64,000 nt of DNA from positions 2,232,001 through 2,296,000 of the forward strand of contig NZ_CP009518.1 in NCBI RefSeq assembly GCF_000970325.1, given 5' to 3'. The notes beneath the pieces were generated by a model. That model saw only the letters and a program-made list of their open reading frames with translations, ran no database searches and was not told where the DNA came from. Source of the DNA: Methanococcoides methylutens MM1 (GTDB taxonomy: Archaea; Halobacteriota; Methanosarcinia; Methanosarcinales; Methanosarcinaceae). Below, piece after piece: positions 24,013 through 33,471 of this stretch; the stretch's first letter is position 1, and every line of letters starts with the position of its first letter. Both the position numbers and the translations under genes were made by a program.

Positions 24013-25665
24013 GTGGAAGCTGAGTATCAAAAAGCATTACAAAGGAACCCTCATCTGGGAGTGTACATTCAGGACTTTGTAAACAGGACAGGCAATAACC
24101 CTGAGTTCGTGACCAGCCTCTCAAAAGATATACAGGACGATGAGTACATCAACCTGTTACTCCCTGTGGGAGATCCTGTTTTCATTCACCTTTACGGAAC
24201 TCCCGAAATGGGGGAGATCGGATACTATACAATAGAGCCTCCACTCAATGACATTGAGAAGGCAAAATACAATGCCATCATGGACATAATCCTTGAAAGG
24301 TCTGCAAGCGAACCTGTACCAAAGAACGAAGAAAAACTGAAGGAACTGATCGCAAAGCTTCTGAACGAAGCAGTTGATATCGGTGCAGGAGGGCAGATCT
24401 CCAGTGATGAAAAAGTAAGCATCATCGAGAAGCTCATTCCTACACAGAAGAAGATCCCTGTTACCCAGCAGGAATTCAATAATCTGCAGTATCACATAGA
24501 GAGGAATATCATCGGTTCCGGACCAATTGAGCCAATTATCAGGGACCCTCACCTCGAGGATATCCACAGTATCGGTGTAGCCGGAGTATTTATCGTCCAC
24601 AAGATCCTGGGCATGATGAAGACCGACCTTTCTTTCGGAAATGAGGAAGGTCTTGACCACTGGCTCAGGAGCATGAGCGAGAGAATAGGAAGGCCTGTGA
24701 GTGATGCCAGACCGATCGCCGACGGTGCACTCCCTGACGGGTCACGTATCAACATCATTTACAGTCTTGACGTCAGTAAGCGTGGAAGCAGTTTCACCAT
24801 GCGTAAGTTCAGTGAAGTACCGGTTAGTATCATCGAACTTATCATGTGGGGAGCCATCAGTTGTGAGATGGGTGCATACATGTGGATGTGCCTTGAGAAT
24901 GGTATGAGCGTTTTCTTCAGTGGTGAGACAGCAAGTGGTAAGACCACAATGCTGAACGCATGCCTCGCTTTTGTCAACCCGAAGTCCAAGATATTCACCG
25001 CAGAGGATACTGCTGAGGTCCAGCCACCCCAGCCCGTATGGCAGCAGTTGATCACCCGTGAGGACGGACCACCTGACTCCAGGGTCGATACCTTCGCGCT
25101 CCTGAAGGCCGCTTTGAGGTCCAGGCCGAACTACATCATCGTTGGTGAGATTCGTGGTGAAGAGGGAGCTGTAGCTTTCCAGGGTATGCAGACCGGTCAC
25201 CCGGTAATGGCAACTTTCCACGCATCCGCTGTTACAAAGATGATCCAGCGTCTGACAGGTGACCCTATCAACGTCCCGGTCACTTTCATCGATAACCTCA
25301 ATGTGGCAATGATCTTGCAGGCAGTATACCGGAAAGGAAAGTTCCTCAGACGTTGCCTTGCTATCGAAGAGATAGAAGGATACTATGAGGACGCAGGCGG
25401 AGTAGTCACAAGGGCCGTCTTCCAGTGGGACCCGGATACCGATACCCACAATTTCAGGGGTCTTAACAACAGCTTCATCCTTGAGAACAAGATCGCCACC
25501 AAGCTCGGATATGAGGACAAGAGGCAGATCTACAGTGACCTTATGCTGAGAGCAAGGATACTGGAAGAGATGAAAGAAAGAGGTATCAAGGACTACTACG
25601 ATGTCCTTGAGATCGTTACCAACTTCTACAAGTACGGTGTTGAAGGACTGCCTTTCGCAATTTGA
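24013..25665 (+). CDS. arlI: Archaellum motor ATPase ArlI
   Basis: 550 residues, secretion-superfamily ATPase (PilT/VirB11 type). N-terminal domain to about 240, then Walker A GETASGKT at 304-311, the Asp box and Walker B region around YIIVGEIRGEEGAVAF, and a His box TGHPVMATFHA. It powers assembly and rotation of the archaellum and is associated with ArlJ at the membrane. Start GTG 24013, with GAGGT upstream. The long open frame on the opposite strand over this gene is a composition artefact. Confidence 0.95.
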   Translation: MEAEYQKALQRNPHLGVYIQDFVNRTGNNPEFVTSLSKDIQDDEYINLLLPVGDPVFIHLYGTPEMGEIGYYTIEPPLNDIEKAKYNAIMDIILERSASEPVPKNEEKLKELIAKLLNEAVDIGAGGQISSDEKVSIIEKLIPTQKKIPVTQQEFNNLQYHIERNIIGSGPIEPIIRDPHLEDIHSIGVAGVFIVHKILGMMKTDLSFGNEEGLDHWLRSMSERIGRPVSDARPIADGALPDGSRINIIYSLDVSKRGSSFTMRKFSEVPVSIIELIMWGAISCEMGAYMWMCLENGMSVFFSGETASGKTTMLNACLAFVNPKSKIFTAEDTAEVQPPQPVWQQLITREDGPPDSRVDTFALLKAALRSRPNYIIVGEIRGEEGAVAFQGMQTGHPVMATFHASAVTKMIQRLTGDPINVPVTFIDNLNVAMILQAVYRKGKFLRRCLAIEEIEGYYEDAGGVVTRAVFQWDPDTDTHNFRGLNNSFILENKIATKLGYEDKRQIYSDLMLRARILEEMKERGIKDYYDVLEIVTNFYKYGVEGLPFAI

Positions 25666-25676
25666 GGAGAAAATAA

Positions 25677-27332
25677 ATGGACTTTAAAAAGGCGTTCAAT
25701 GCACTGGAAATGGAACCAAAGGCCTATGCTAAAAAGGTAGCTTTGCCAGTGGTCGCCTTTGGATTCATATTCTCGATCCTTATATACACATTATTGCCCG
25801 ACCTTTTTACCGGAAGTACTCAGATGATCCCGGCACTCATACCGGTGATATGTATAGGCTTTGCTTTTTACTACCCGTTCACGGCACTTGGAGGCAAGGC
25901 TGCCCAGATCGATAACAACATGCACTACTACATCACACAGATGGGTGCAATATCCACTGCGGAAACACCGAGACTGGATATCATAAAGATCGTTTCCAAA
26001 AATGAGAGCTACAAGTTCCTGGCAAAAGAAAGTGAAAAGATATACAACCTTGTCACTGTCTGGAACATGAGCCTCTCGGATGCATGCCGTTTCGCATCAA
26101 AGAGGACACCTTCTGTCCTTTATGAGGATTTCCTGGACAGGTTCGCACACGGCCTCGAATCCGGAGAGGACATCAAGGCATTCCTTGCAGCAGAACAGAA
26201 TGTCGTGATGAACGAATATGAATCAATGTACAACGGTGCCCTCTATGCAATAGAGGTCATCAAAGAACTGTTCGTCTCCCTGATCATGGCATTGATCTTC
26301 CTTGCATCCTTTGCAGTCATCATGCCTGTGATCACCGGAATGGATGCAGTCCTCCTGATGGGAGTGGTTGTTGTTGTTTTCGTGGTAACTGACCTTGTGA
26401 TGATCACTTTCACTAAATCAAAGGTACCAAAGGACCCTATCTGGCAGCAGACAAAGATAACGACAAAAGCCAAGACAAAATTATACCAGTCGATCCCTAT
26501 CTCAATTGCAGGATGTATTATTGTTGCTATAGCCGTCATGCTATACGGCAAACTTGAGCTACCCATTGCAGTTGCAGCAATATTGACACCACTGACATAC
26601 ATCGGCCATGTTGCAAAGAAGGTCGAGAAGGATATCAAGCGTAAAGATGAGAACTACCCTTCATTCATCCGCTCCCTTGGAAGTTCTGCAGGTGCAAGAG
26701 GCGGACTCATCGATGAAGCGCTTAAATCCTTGAGAATACATGACTTCGGACCACTTACAAAAGATGTGAACTCACTTTTCAAGCGAATAAACACCCGTGT
26801 GGACAAGAAAAAGTCATGGGAATTCTTTTCAGCTAACACCGGCAGCAATCTCATACAGAGATTCAGCGCCATGTTCGTTGAAGCCACCAATCTCGGAGGA
26901 CAGCCGGAAGTTATAGGTGATATGATAGCAACGAACTTCCACCGCATCGTTACCCTGAGAAAAAAGAGATACCAGTCAGCTTCCAGCCTGGTGGGAGTGA
27001 TGTACGGACTTACAGCAGGTATCGGCTTTACCCTTTACATATCACTGGGAGTCGTTGACCTGATGCAGGATATGTTCACTACCGTCACTATGCCTGATGG
27101 AATGGGAATGGGAATGATCCTGAACACGGATATCGGGAACATGGAACTCCTCTCAGCCATGGTATTGTTCATCATGTTAGCTCATTCCCTGATGTCAGCC
27201 CTCCTTATCAGATTCGTTGACGGAGGACATATACTCTGTTCGATGAAGGATTTCGTAATAATGGTATGGATATCCGGCATCAGCGCAGTGTTCACAACAT
27301 CAGGAGTGGCCTCACTTCTGGGAACCGCATGA
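25677..27332 (+). CDS. arlJ: Archaellum platform membrane protein ArlJ
   Basis: 551 residues, homologous to TadC/GspF-type platform proteins. About eight or nine membrane helices in groups: near 20-70, 205-255, 280-310 and the C-terminal cluster (about 440-545), separated by two cytosolic helical domains of the T2SSF type (for example about 75-185 and 320-435). The basic cytosolic loops contact ArlI. GAGGAG precedes ATG 25677. Last gene of the operon; a hairpin follows at 27396. Confidence 0.95.
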   Translation: MDFKKAFNALEMEPKAYAKKVALPVVAFGFIFSILIYTLLPDLFTGSTQMIPALIPVICIGFAFYYPFTALGGKAAQIDNNMHYYITQMGAISTAETPRLDIIKIVSKNESYKFLAKESEKIYNLVTVWNMSLSDACRFASKRTPSVLYEDFLDRFAHGLESGEDIKAFLAAEQNVVMNEYESMYNGALYAIEVIKELFVSLIMALIFLASFAVIMPVITGMDAVLLMGVVVVVFVVTDLVMITFTKSKVPKDPIWQQTKITTKAKTKLYQSIPISIAGCIIVAIAVMLYGKLELPIAVAAILTPLTYIGHVAKKVEKDIKRKDENYPSFIRSLGSSAGARGGLIDEALKSLRIHDFGPLTKDVNSLFKRINTRVDKKKSWEFFSANTGSNLIQRFSAMFVEATNLGGQPEVIGDMIATNFHRIVTLRKKRYQSASSLVGVMYGLTAGIGFTLYISLGVVDLMQDMFTTVTMPDGMGMGMILNTDIGNMELLSAMVLFIMLAHSLMSALLIRFVDGGHILCSMKDFVIMVWISGISAVFTTSGVASLLGTA

Positions 27333-27395
27333 CAGAAGTTACCATCCGCAAGTCAGGGCCAATGAATTAATTATTAACTTAATATAACCTGAGCC

Positions 27396-27411
27396 GAAGG
27401 TCTGTACCTTC
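27396..27411 (+). terminator. Hairpin after arlJ
   Basis: GAAGGT and ACCTTC pair over six bases around CTGT, 63 nt after the arlJ stop, between convergent operons. Short and without a clear T-run, so this is a weak terminator candidate. Confidence 0.35.
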
Positions 27412-27510
27412 AAAATGATATTGTCAGGTCAATTTAGGAAAAGACAGTTCGAGAGATAATGATCAACTGATGGATATCAATTGATCAAAAATAAGGAAAC
27501 CGGGATGAGA

Positions 27511-28524
27511 TCATCCATCCAGCATCTCGCGAACATGATTCGCGATTGCCCTGCCAACCTCAATGGTGCTGGCAGCCCCGCCAAGGTCAGGAGTGGTGAT
27601 ATTTTCAGTTATGCACCTTCCAACGGCCTCTTCAACAATATCAGCTTCTTTCTGGCGACCCATCCATTCCAGCATCATCTTCATGCTCAGGATAGCTGCG
27701 ATGGGGTTTGCAATTCCTTTGCCTGCAATATCAGGTCCGCTTCCGTGTACCGGCTCAAAGAAAGCATACTTATCGCCGATGTTTGCACTGGGAGCAAGCC
27801 CCAGGCTTCCCACAAGGGCAGCTGACATGTCGCTCAGTATGTCACCAAAGAGATTGGTAGTTACCACAACATCATACCTTTCAGGATAGGTCATCAGGCT
27901 GTAAGCCATGGCATCCACCAACATGTCCCTGTGCCCCACATTCTCGGACTCTGCCACCTCACGGCACGTGTTCAGGAACATGTTGTCAGACTTGAGGACA
28001 TTAGATTTGTGAACAATTGTAAGATCATTATGGCGTTCTTTGGCAATCTTGCAGGCAGTCCTGGCAATTCGTTCAGAACCCTTCCGGGAAACCACCCTTT
28101 TCGTATATGACACATCCTCATGAAATTCCTCGATGGAAGAATACATGCCTTCGGTATTCTCCCTCACGATCACAAAATCGAAGTCACTCCTTCCGATCAC
28201 ACCTGTGACACCGGGAAGTGGCTTGATAGGACGGATGTTCGCATACATGTCAAGCTCCTTGCGTATGGTCAGGAGCACGCTCTTGTAATTTGGATCAGGT
28301 GGCGTTGTGATCGCTCCGAAAAGAACGCAATCACAGCTTTTCAACACATCAAGGTCATTATCATCGATTGCAATACCGCATTTCTCCCATTTGCCGTATC
28401 CCAGCTCAAGCGGGACCTTCTCGATGGGAAGACCAAATACATCAAGGACCTCCACAGCTGCAGGGATGACCTCCCTTCCAATTCCATCGCCTTCGACAAT
28501 TGCAACTCTCATTTTTTCAGACAT
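27511..28524 (-). CDS. aksF: Homoisocitrate/3-isopropylmalate dehydrogenase family (probable AksF)
   Basis: A 337-residue beta-decarboxylating dehydrogenase. It has VAIVEGDGIGREVIP, GAITTPPDPNYKS, REN-TEGMYSSIEE and the closing EPVHGSGPDIAGKGIANPIAA signature. Isopropylmalate, isocitrate and homoisocitrate enzymes share this fold. The neighbouring small dehydratase subunit carries the homoaconitase-type YLRT loop, so I favour AksF, which oxidatively decarboxylates homoisocitrate and longer analogues on the way to 2-oxosuberate for coenzyme B. LeuB is the main alternative. Ribosome site GAGGAAG is formed by the end of the preceding gene; gap of 3 nt. Confidence 0.75.
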   Translation of the reverse strand: MSEKMRVAIVEGDGIGREVIPAAVEVLDVFGLPIEKVPLELGYGKWEKCGIAIDDNDLDVLKSCDCVLFGAITTPPDPNYKSVLLTIRKELDMYANIRPIKPLPGVTGVIGRSDFDFVIVRENTEGMYSSIEEFHEDVSYTKRVVSRKGSERIARTACKIAKERHNDLTIVHKSNVLKSDNMFLNTCREVAESENVGHRDMLVDAMAYSLMTYPERYDVVVTTNLFGDILSDMSAALVGSLGLAPSANIGDKYAFFEPVHGSGPDIAGKGIANPIAAILSMKMMLEWMGRQKEADIVEEAVGRCITENITTPDLGGAASTIEVGRAIANHVREMLDG

Positions 28525-28527
28525 AAC

Positions 28528-29388
28528 TCACTTCCTCTTATCCGCAAGGTCCAGTGCAAGATCCCGGATAGCTTCTGCCACGAAGAACTCGGACGCTCCC
28601 CAATGGACTACGACACCTTCGATACCGTTGATGGTGACCCGACCTGACTTCTCGGAGCGACAGCACCTGGTGATGAAAGGCTTTGTAGGTTCGAAGATAT
28701 CGGACTTGAAAGGACAGATGTTCACCAGTGAATATTCAACGTCCGGGAACCTCGTCTCAAAAAGCTTCTTCGATATCTCGCACCCCACCAGCAGAGTGCC
28801 GTCTTCAGTTATTGTATCACAGTCAAGGAACTTGCCTTTGAGTCCCGAGCAGGAGCAGGGGAAGACTGTCTTTGGCCCTTCGAACTGTGAAAGGTCTATC
28901 ACGTTCTCAGTAAAGCGTACTCCGAAGTCCCCGAATATTCCACTGGCTTCAAGCCGTCTTACCACATGGGACAGCCAGGAAGGTTCCGGAGGTACCACAT
29001 CAACTATCTCAATATCTATGATCTCCGACATCGAAGGTTCGTGTACGAATGTCACGTGATTGTCCACACCTGTGAAGATTACAGTGTTGACACCATCCTT
29101 GCACAGGTCCACTGCAATCTCGATAAGAAGGGCGCGGTCCTTTATGTTCAGTTTCTGGTCATACTTTATGACCTGCTCCTTCGCTGCAACCAGCTCAAGT
29201 TTTTCCACCTCACGCAAAAGATCATCGCCCTTCTTTGTTACATGATAGATGGAATATTCGATCTCATCCTCACCCACACAGTCCTCAACTACCATGTATT
29301 CGGAAAGGAAATAGATGATTTTCTCTTCTGCATCATCCGGGTGTATGCCGGTCACTCCGACATACTTGTATTCATCTGGAAAGATCAT
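28528..29388 (-). CDS. Conserved protein of unknown function within the hacB-aksF operon
   Basis: About 286 residues, cytosolic and acidic; I do not recognise the family. Visible features: KYVGVTGIHPDDAEEKI near the start, a possible nucleotide-like strand-loop (LCKDGVNTVIFTGVDNHVTFVHEP), and a C-terminal third with several cysteines (VFPCSCSGLKGKFLDC, VGCEISKK, NICPFKSD, FITRCCRSEKSG) that could bind a metal or cluster. It is sandwiched between hacB and aksF with gaps of 8 and 3 nt, so a role tied to coenzyme B or branched-chain pathway chemistry is a fair inference. ATG 29386-29388 is preferred over a TTG two codons earlier. Confidence 0.6.
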   Translation of the reverse strand: MIFPDEYKYVGVTGIHPDDAEEKIIYFLSEYMVVEDCVGEDEIEYSIYHVTKKGDDLLREVEKLELVAAKEQVIKYDQKLNIKDRALLIEIAVDLCKDGVNTVIFTGVDNHVTFVHEPSMSEIIDIEIVDVVPPEPSWLSHVVRRLEASGIFGDFGVRFTENVIDLSQFEGPKTVFPCSCSGLKGKFLDCDTITEDGTLLVGCEISKKLFETRFPDVEYSLVNICPFKSDIFEPTKPFITRCCRSEKSGRVTINGIEGVVVHWGASEFFVAEAIRDLALDLADKRK

Positions 29389-29396
29389 GGACAACG

Positions 29397-29888
29397 TTAT
29401 TTATTCTGTTCTTGTAATTTCTTGCGGTGTTCCACAAGACCACCATCTGTGAGGATCTCAAGCAGGAAGTCCGGAAGCTTGTTACCCTTGAAATCCTTTC
29501 CGTTGACACTCACAGTCCCTTCAAGCAGGTCGACCTCAACAATGTCACCCTCGTTGCATTCGATATCAGATTCCATTAAAGGAAGTCCGACATTGATGGC
29601 ATTACGGAAAAAGATGCGACCGAATGACTTTGCAACAACACAGGAAACCCCAGCATACTTAAGGGCAAGAGCAGCCTGCTCCCTTGAGGAGCCACAGCCG
29701 AAGTTGTTACCACCGACCACAACATCTCCTTTCTCGACCTTTTTAGAAAAATCAGGGTCAATGCCTTCCATTGCATGATCAGCAAATACCTGCATATCAG
29801 TGGTCCTGAGATATTTTCCCGGAATGATAACATCCGTGTCAATATCATCGCCAAAAATCCATGCCTTTCCTTTGATCTTACTTTCCAA
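29397..29888 (-). CDS. hacB: Homoaconitase small subunit (HacB/AksE type)
   Basis: About 163 residues, the swivelling domain of the aconitase family. The substrate-loop sequence GKYLRTTD contains the YLRT motif described for methanogen homoaconitase, as opposed to YLV-type loops of isopropylmalate isomerase. It also has [11 protein letters not shown] and the [17 protein letters not shown] segment. With a large subunit elsewhere it would hydrate/dehydrate homoaconitate-type intermediates leading to coenzyme B. I put the start at TTG 29886-29888 (AGGTGA at proper spacing); a longer form from 29975 would add a non-conserved tail and has no ribosome site. Confidence 0.8.
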   Translation of the reverse strand: MESKIKGKAWIFGDDIDTDVIIPGKYLRTTDMQVFADHAMEGIDPDFSKKVEKGDVVVGGNNFGCGSSREQAALALKYAGVSCVVAKSFGRIFFRNAINVGLPLMESDIECNEGDIVEVDLLEGTVSVNGKDFKGNKLPDFLLEILTDGGLVEHRKKLQEQNK

Positions 29889-29971
29889 TATTGTCACCTG
29901 TGATGTAGCTTTTACTCGATGATATTTGTATGTAGCGGAAAAAGAATTGTGTGACCGGAATAACTCAATGC

Positions 29972-30838
29972 TCACAGGTCCGGGATTGTCTTCAGGTACT
30001 CCCTTACACTGGGACCGAAGTCCTCACTGCAGAGTGCAAAGTCGATGACTGCCTGTACATACCCCAGCTTGTCACCGGTATCGTATCGCCTGCCTGCAAA
30101 CTTGTGAGCATAGACCTTCTGGGTTTCATTGAGCATACGTATGCCATCCGTAAGCTGGATCTCACCACCAACACCTTCTCCTGCATCCCTGATGCAATCG
30201 AATATCTCAGGAGTGAACACATACCTTCCTATGGCACCTATGTTCGATGGCGCTTCTTCGATGGAAGGTTTTTCCACAATGTCCTCGAGGATGTACAGTG
30301 ACTCATCCAGTGGCTTGCCTTTTATGATACCATAGCTGCTGACCTTCTCCTGTGGCACCTCTTCAACCGCAATTGTAGAACACCTGTATTTCTTGAAGAC
30401 CTCTATCAGTTGGCGAATACAGGTAGTATGGTTGACAATGATATCATCACCAAGAAGAACCGCAAAAGGATCACCGCTAATGTGCTTTTGGGCAGTCATG
30501 ATGGCATCGCCAAGCCCTCTGGGTTCTTTCTGCCTGATGTAATGTATGTCCACCATGGAAGAGATATCCTCCACCATTTCCAGAAGGTCATCCTTATGCT
30601 TTTCTTTAAGGTGCATCTCCAGCTCGGGAGATCCATCAAAATAGTCCTCAATGGAACGCTTACTCCTGCCGGTAACAAAGATAATATCATCAATACCGGC
30701 GGCAATAGCCTCCTCCACAACATAATGAATAACAGGCTTATCGATTATCGGAAGCATTTCTTTAGGCATGGACTTGGTCACCGGCAAGAACCGGGTCCCA
30801 AGACCTGCAGCAGGAATTACAGCTTTTTTAACATCCAT
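29972..30838 (-). CDS. galU: UTP-glucose-1-phosphate uridylyltransferase
   Basis: 288 residues. N-terminal nucleotide-binding motif [38 protein letters not shown], the metal-binding LLGDDI and the [20 protein letters not shown] segment mark GalU. Reaction: UTP + glucose-1-P to UDP-glucose + PPi. It stands just downstream of aglB and at one edge of the glycan region, so it most likely supplies UDP-glucose (and derived UDP-sugars) for surface glycans. Confidence 0.95.
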   Translation of the reverse strand: MDVKKAVIPAAGLGTRFLPVTKSMPKEMLPIIDKPVIHYVVEEAIAAGIDDIIFVTGRSKRSIEDYFDGSPELEMHLKEKHKDDLLEMVEDISSMVDIHYIRQKEPRGLGDAIMTAQKHISGDPFAVLLGDDIIVNHTTCIRQLIEVFKKYRCSTIAVEEVPQEKVSSYGIIKGKPLDESLYILEDIVEKPSIEEAPSNIGAIGRYVFTPEIFDCIRDAGEGVGGEIQLTDGIRMLNETQKVYAHKFAGRRYDTGDKLGYVQAVIDFALCSEDFGPSVREYLKTIPDL

Positions 30839-30864
30839 TTAAACATCCCCTAAATATCTGTGCA

Positions 30865-33327
30865 TCAAACCTCTATCACATTTCCGTCCAGTACATCCCT
30901 TTCACTGACATCCACTTCTTCCTGAACAGTGCCGTAGCTTATCTTGTAAGGACCTACAGGCATGGTATCGAACTGAGTCTCACCCTCGATCGGACCAAGC
31001 GAGGAGTATGGTACCGTAAAGGAGTAAGTGCCATCAGAAACTGTTGACTGGGAATATACGAAGGTCCTGCCAATGTTTGTCAGTATGGTTACCGAAATTG
31101 TGACGTCCTCGCCTTCAGGAGCTTCGCCGACGATCTGTGCACCCTCAACATACTCGAATATCTTCACATATCCGGTATTTTCAAGAGGAATGTTTCCTTC
31201 GAAGAGTGCATTGTACACATTCTTGTAACCGGTCTCCGCGGAATTACCAGCAGGAGATTCGTGCACCATACGGTACTGTTCCAGCCCCCTTGCATCGAAA
31301 ATGTGGAGCCTTGATTCCATGGAGTTGAAATACCTTGGGCCTGGAACGGTCTGTACTCCCTGATCTGTCTGCACAGGAATGTAATAGTCAGCCGTGTCAA
31401 GTGTCCATGCCGTCATGGCATAGAACTTTCCGGTTGCCATCTCCACATCGGAGACGATGTAGCGTGCACCTGCCTTTTCAGGATCAGGGTGGACTGCCTC
31501 AAGAACTGCAGTAGCCTCTTCTTCGGACTGTGCTGTGAAGAATGTGGATGCACCGGGCTTGTTCTCCTCCTCGATGCTGTTCCTTCTGCCACCTACTCCC
31601 TGCTGGAATGGATTGGCATTCGGAATGCGGTGGCCGATCACTTCTATCCAATGACCATAATCCCACCACGACATAACACCATATGCAGTGTCAGGGTATG
31701 GATAGATCTCACCTTTTGCCGGGGCTTCATAGCTCTCGTAGTAATCCAGTCCTGGGTCAGGGGTGTTGGAGTTCAGCCACATGGTAGATTCGATCCAGTA
31801 GCCATTGGGTCCACCTGTGTACTGGGACTGCTGCATTGACATGTTGTAACTTGGATACATGAAGACCAGTATGATCACAAGAACTGAGAGCACATGCCAG
31901 ATCTTGAAACTTTTAATGTCGAACTTGTCCTTTAATTTGATGTCATCGAACAGATCCTTCCAACCTGCAAGCTCCAGAATCTTGATTCCGACGAATGCAG
32001 ACAGGATTGCGGCGTTCACTGAATAATAGTATGCGAAGCGGTTCTGCTGGAGCATGGCCCAGATGATCATAAAGGTCCAGATCAGCAGGAATGTTCTTTC
32101 AGGAGTGTTGTTCTTTTTGAAAGCCTCATAGCCGAGGTAGATTATTGCGATGAGTGAGATGTAACCCAGGGTTGTGAAATTGCCCCAGAAGGGAGCCAGG
32201 GAGAACTGGCCACCTACGGAGAGGAGAGGGGAGGCTTCAGCAATGGTTAGAGCACCACCGGAAGTCAGGAAGAAACTGGAAACCCGGACTATCAACGAAT
32301 AAACAGAAGGCAAGAGTAGTTTTGCCATCAAGGTACCTATAATAGACAACAATAGGATAAAAGCCGGATAGTAATACGACTTCAAGTCTTTTCTTTTAAA
32401 TGAAAGCGAGATTCCGGTAAGTATGGGGAATGCAAAAAATCCAGCGAGCAGTCCTTTGATCGGAAGTGATTTTCCATAACCTCCAAGCTGTGGTGTTATT
32501 AAGACAGCTACAAAAGCAATGGCAAATATAATCATACCACCAATTGCCAGATAGTCAGTTGACCTGCCTTTCAGGTGGTCAATGATGTGCTGGATGGCAA
32601 CGTATACTCCTATAATGAAAGCAAAGAAAACTCCGCCTGTCCATGCTGTCATATATGCACTTAGTGCAAGACCTGTAAGAACAAAATAAGGAAGTGTCTT
32701 TTTTAATGAAGCGAGATCATTGTTCTTTATGTCCTCAAAACTGAACGGATTTTCCCTGGCAGTTTTTAATCCCATAATCAGGAACATGGCTGTGATGGTG
32801 CTCAAAAGGGTTTCTGAGATATGATGATCATTGAATCCCATCATTGACCTGGACAGGAACTGACCTGGAGCTATCGCAATGAGAATTGCTGCCATCAATC
32901 CAATCTTACGATCACCAAAGACCCATTTAGCAGCAAAATAGGTAGGAATTACTACAAAGGCCCCGAGGAATGCGGGGTAATAAACACACACAGTATTGAT
33001 CAGATCCTGACTTGGTGAACCAAAACCAAGTATCCAGATGATCGTTGCAAGCGTCATATCGAATAGGGGAGCAAATATTTGCTCAGTACCATATGGATAC
33101 TGTGTGTATGCGTCAAACCACAGCATGTGTGGGAAGTTGTGGAGAATGTTCTCCACATTTCTGAGATGATACCAGGGGTCATTTCCTCCAAAGCGTACAA
33201 AATCCGAGGATATAAATACACCTGCTTCGGGCATGGTTCGTATATATAATGCTATTATAAAAGCAATTAATATCCCTGAAAAATAGGGAAGGCTTTTCCT
33301 AAGTTTCTCATTCATCTCATCGGCCAT
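30865..33327 (-). CDS. aglB: AglB oligosaccharyltransferase (STT3 family)
   Basis: 820 residues. About 12-13 membrane helices in the first 500 residues, then a soluble extracellular domain. Catalytic and binding motifs: first acidic motif in RFGGNDPWYHLRN, GFNDHH in the first half, the WWDYG signature (MSWWDYGHW), and a DK/DM-type element near DVEMATGKFYAM. It transfers the lipid-linked glycan to Asn in N-x-S/T of S-layer proteins and archaellins on the outer face of the membrane. Its presence anchors the function of the following 30 kb of sugar genes. Confidence 0.95.
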   Translation of the reverse strand: MADEMNEKLRKSLPYFSGILIAFIIALYIRTMPEAGVFISSDFVRFGGNDPWYHLRNVENILHNFPHMLWFDAYTQYPYGTEQIFAPLFDMTLATIIWILGFGSPSQDLINTVCVYYPAFLGAFVVIPTYFAAKWVFGDRKIGLMAAILIAIAPGQFLSRSMMGFNDHHISETLLSTITAMFLIMGLKTARENPFSFEDIKNNDLASLKKTLPYFVLTGLALSAYMTAWTGGVFFAFIIGVYVAIQHIIDHLKGRSTDYLAIGGMIIFAIAFVAVLITPQLGGYGKSLPIKGLLAGFFAFPILTGISLSFKRKDLKSYYYPAFILLLSIIGTLMAKLLLPSVYSLIVRVSSFFLTSGGALTIAEASPLLSVGGQFSLAPFWGNFTTLGYISLIAIIYLGYEAFKKNNTPERTFLLIWTFMIIWAMLQQNRFAYYYSVNAAILSAFVGIKILELAGWKDLFDDIKLKDKFDIKSFKIWHVLSVLVIILVFMYPSYNMSMQQSQYTGGPNGYWIESTMWLNSNTPDPGLDYYESYEAPAKGEIYPYPDTAYGVMSWWDYGHWIEVIGHRIPNANPFQQGVGGRRNSIEEENKPGASTFFTAQSEEEATAVLEAVHPDPEKAGARYIVSDVEMATGKFYAMTAWTLDTADYYIPVQTDQGVQTVPGPRYFNSMESRLHIFDARGLEQYRMVHESPAGNSAETGYKNVYNALFEGNIPLENTGYVKIFEYVEGAQIVGEAPEGEDVTISVTILTNIGRTFVYSQSTVSDGTYSFTVPYSSLGPIEGETQFDTMPVGPYKISYGTVQEEVDVSERDVLDGNVIEV

Positions 33328-33471
33328 ATGTTACACCTGATATGATCATCATGCATTCATCATTTTCATTTAGGCTTGCAGTTTAGTAATGTTAGGATAT
33401 AAGTATTATGTAAAATTGCTTAAACAGATATAAATTTAACATCGGTCACAAACAACCGCCTCATTTAGCAT

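Noticed and set aside
24742-25449. 235-codon open frame on the minus strand over arlI
   Set aside because: Antisense to the Walker region of ArlI and without recognisable motifs.
28307-29778. Two long plus-strand open frames (250 and 270 codons) over aksF, the unknown gene and hacB
   Set aside because: The minus-strand operon is clearly coding by motif; the plus-strand translations have no family features.
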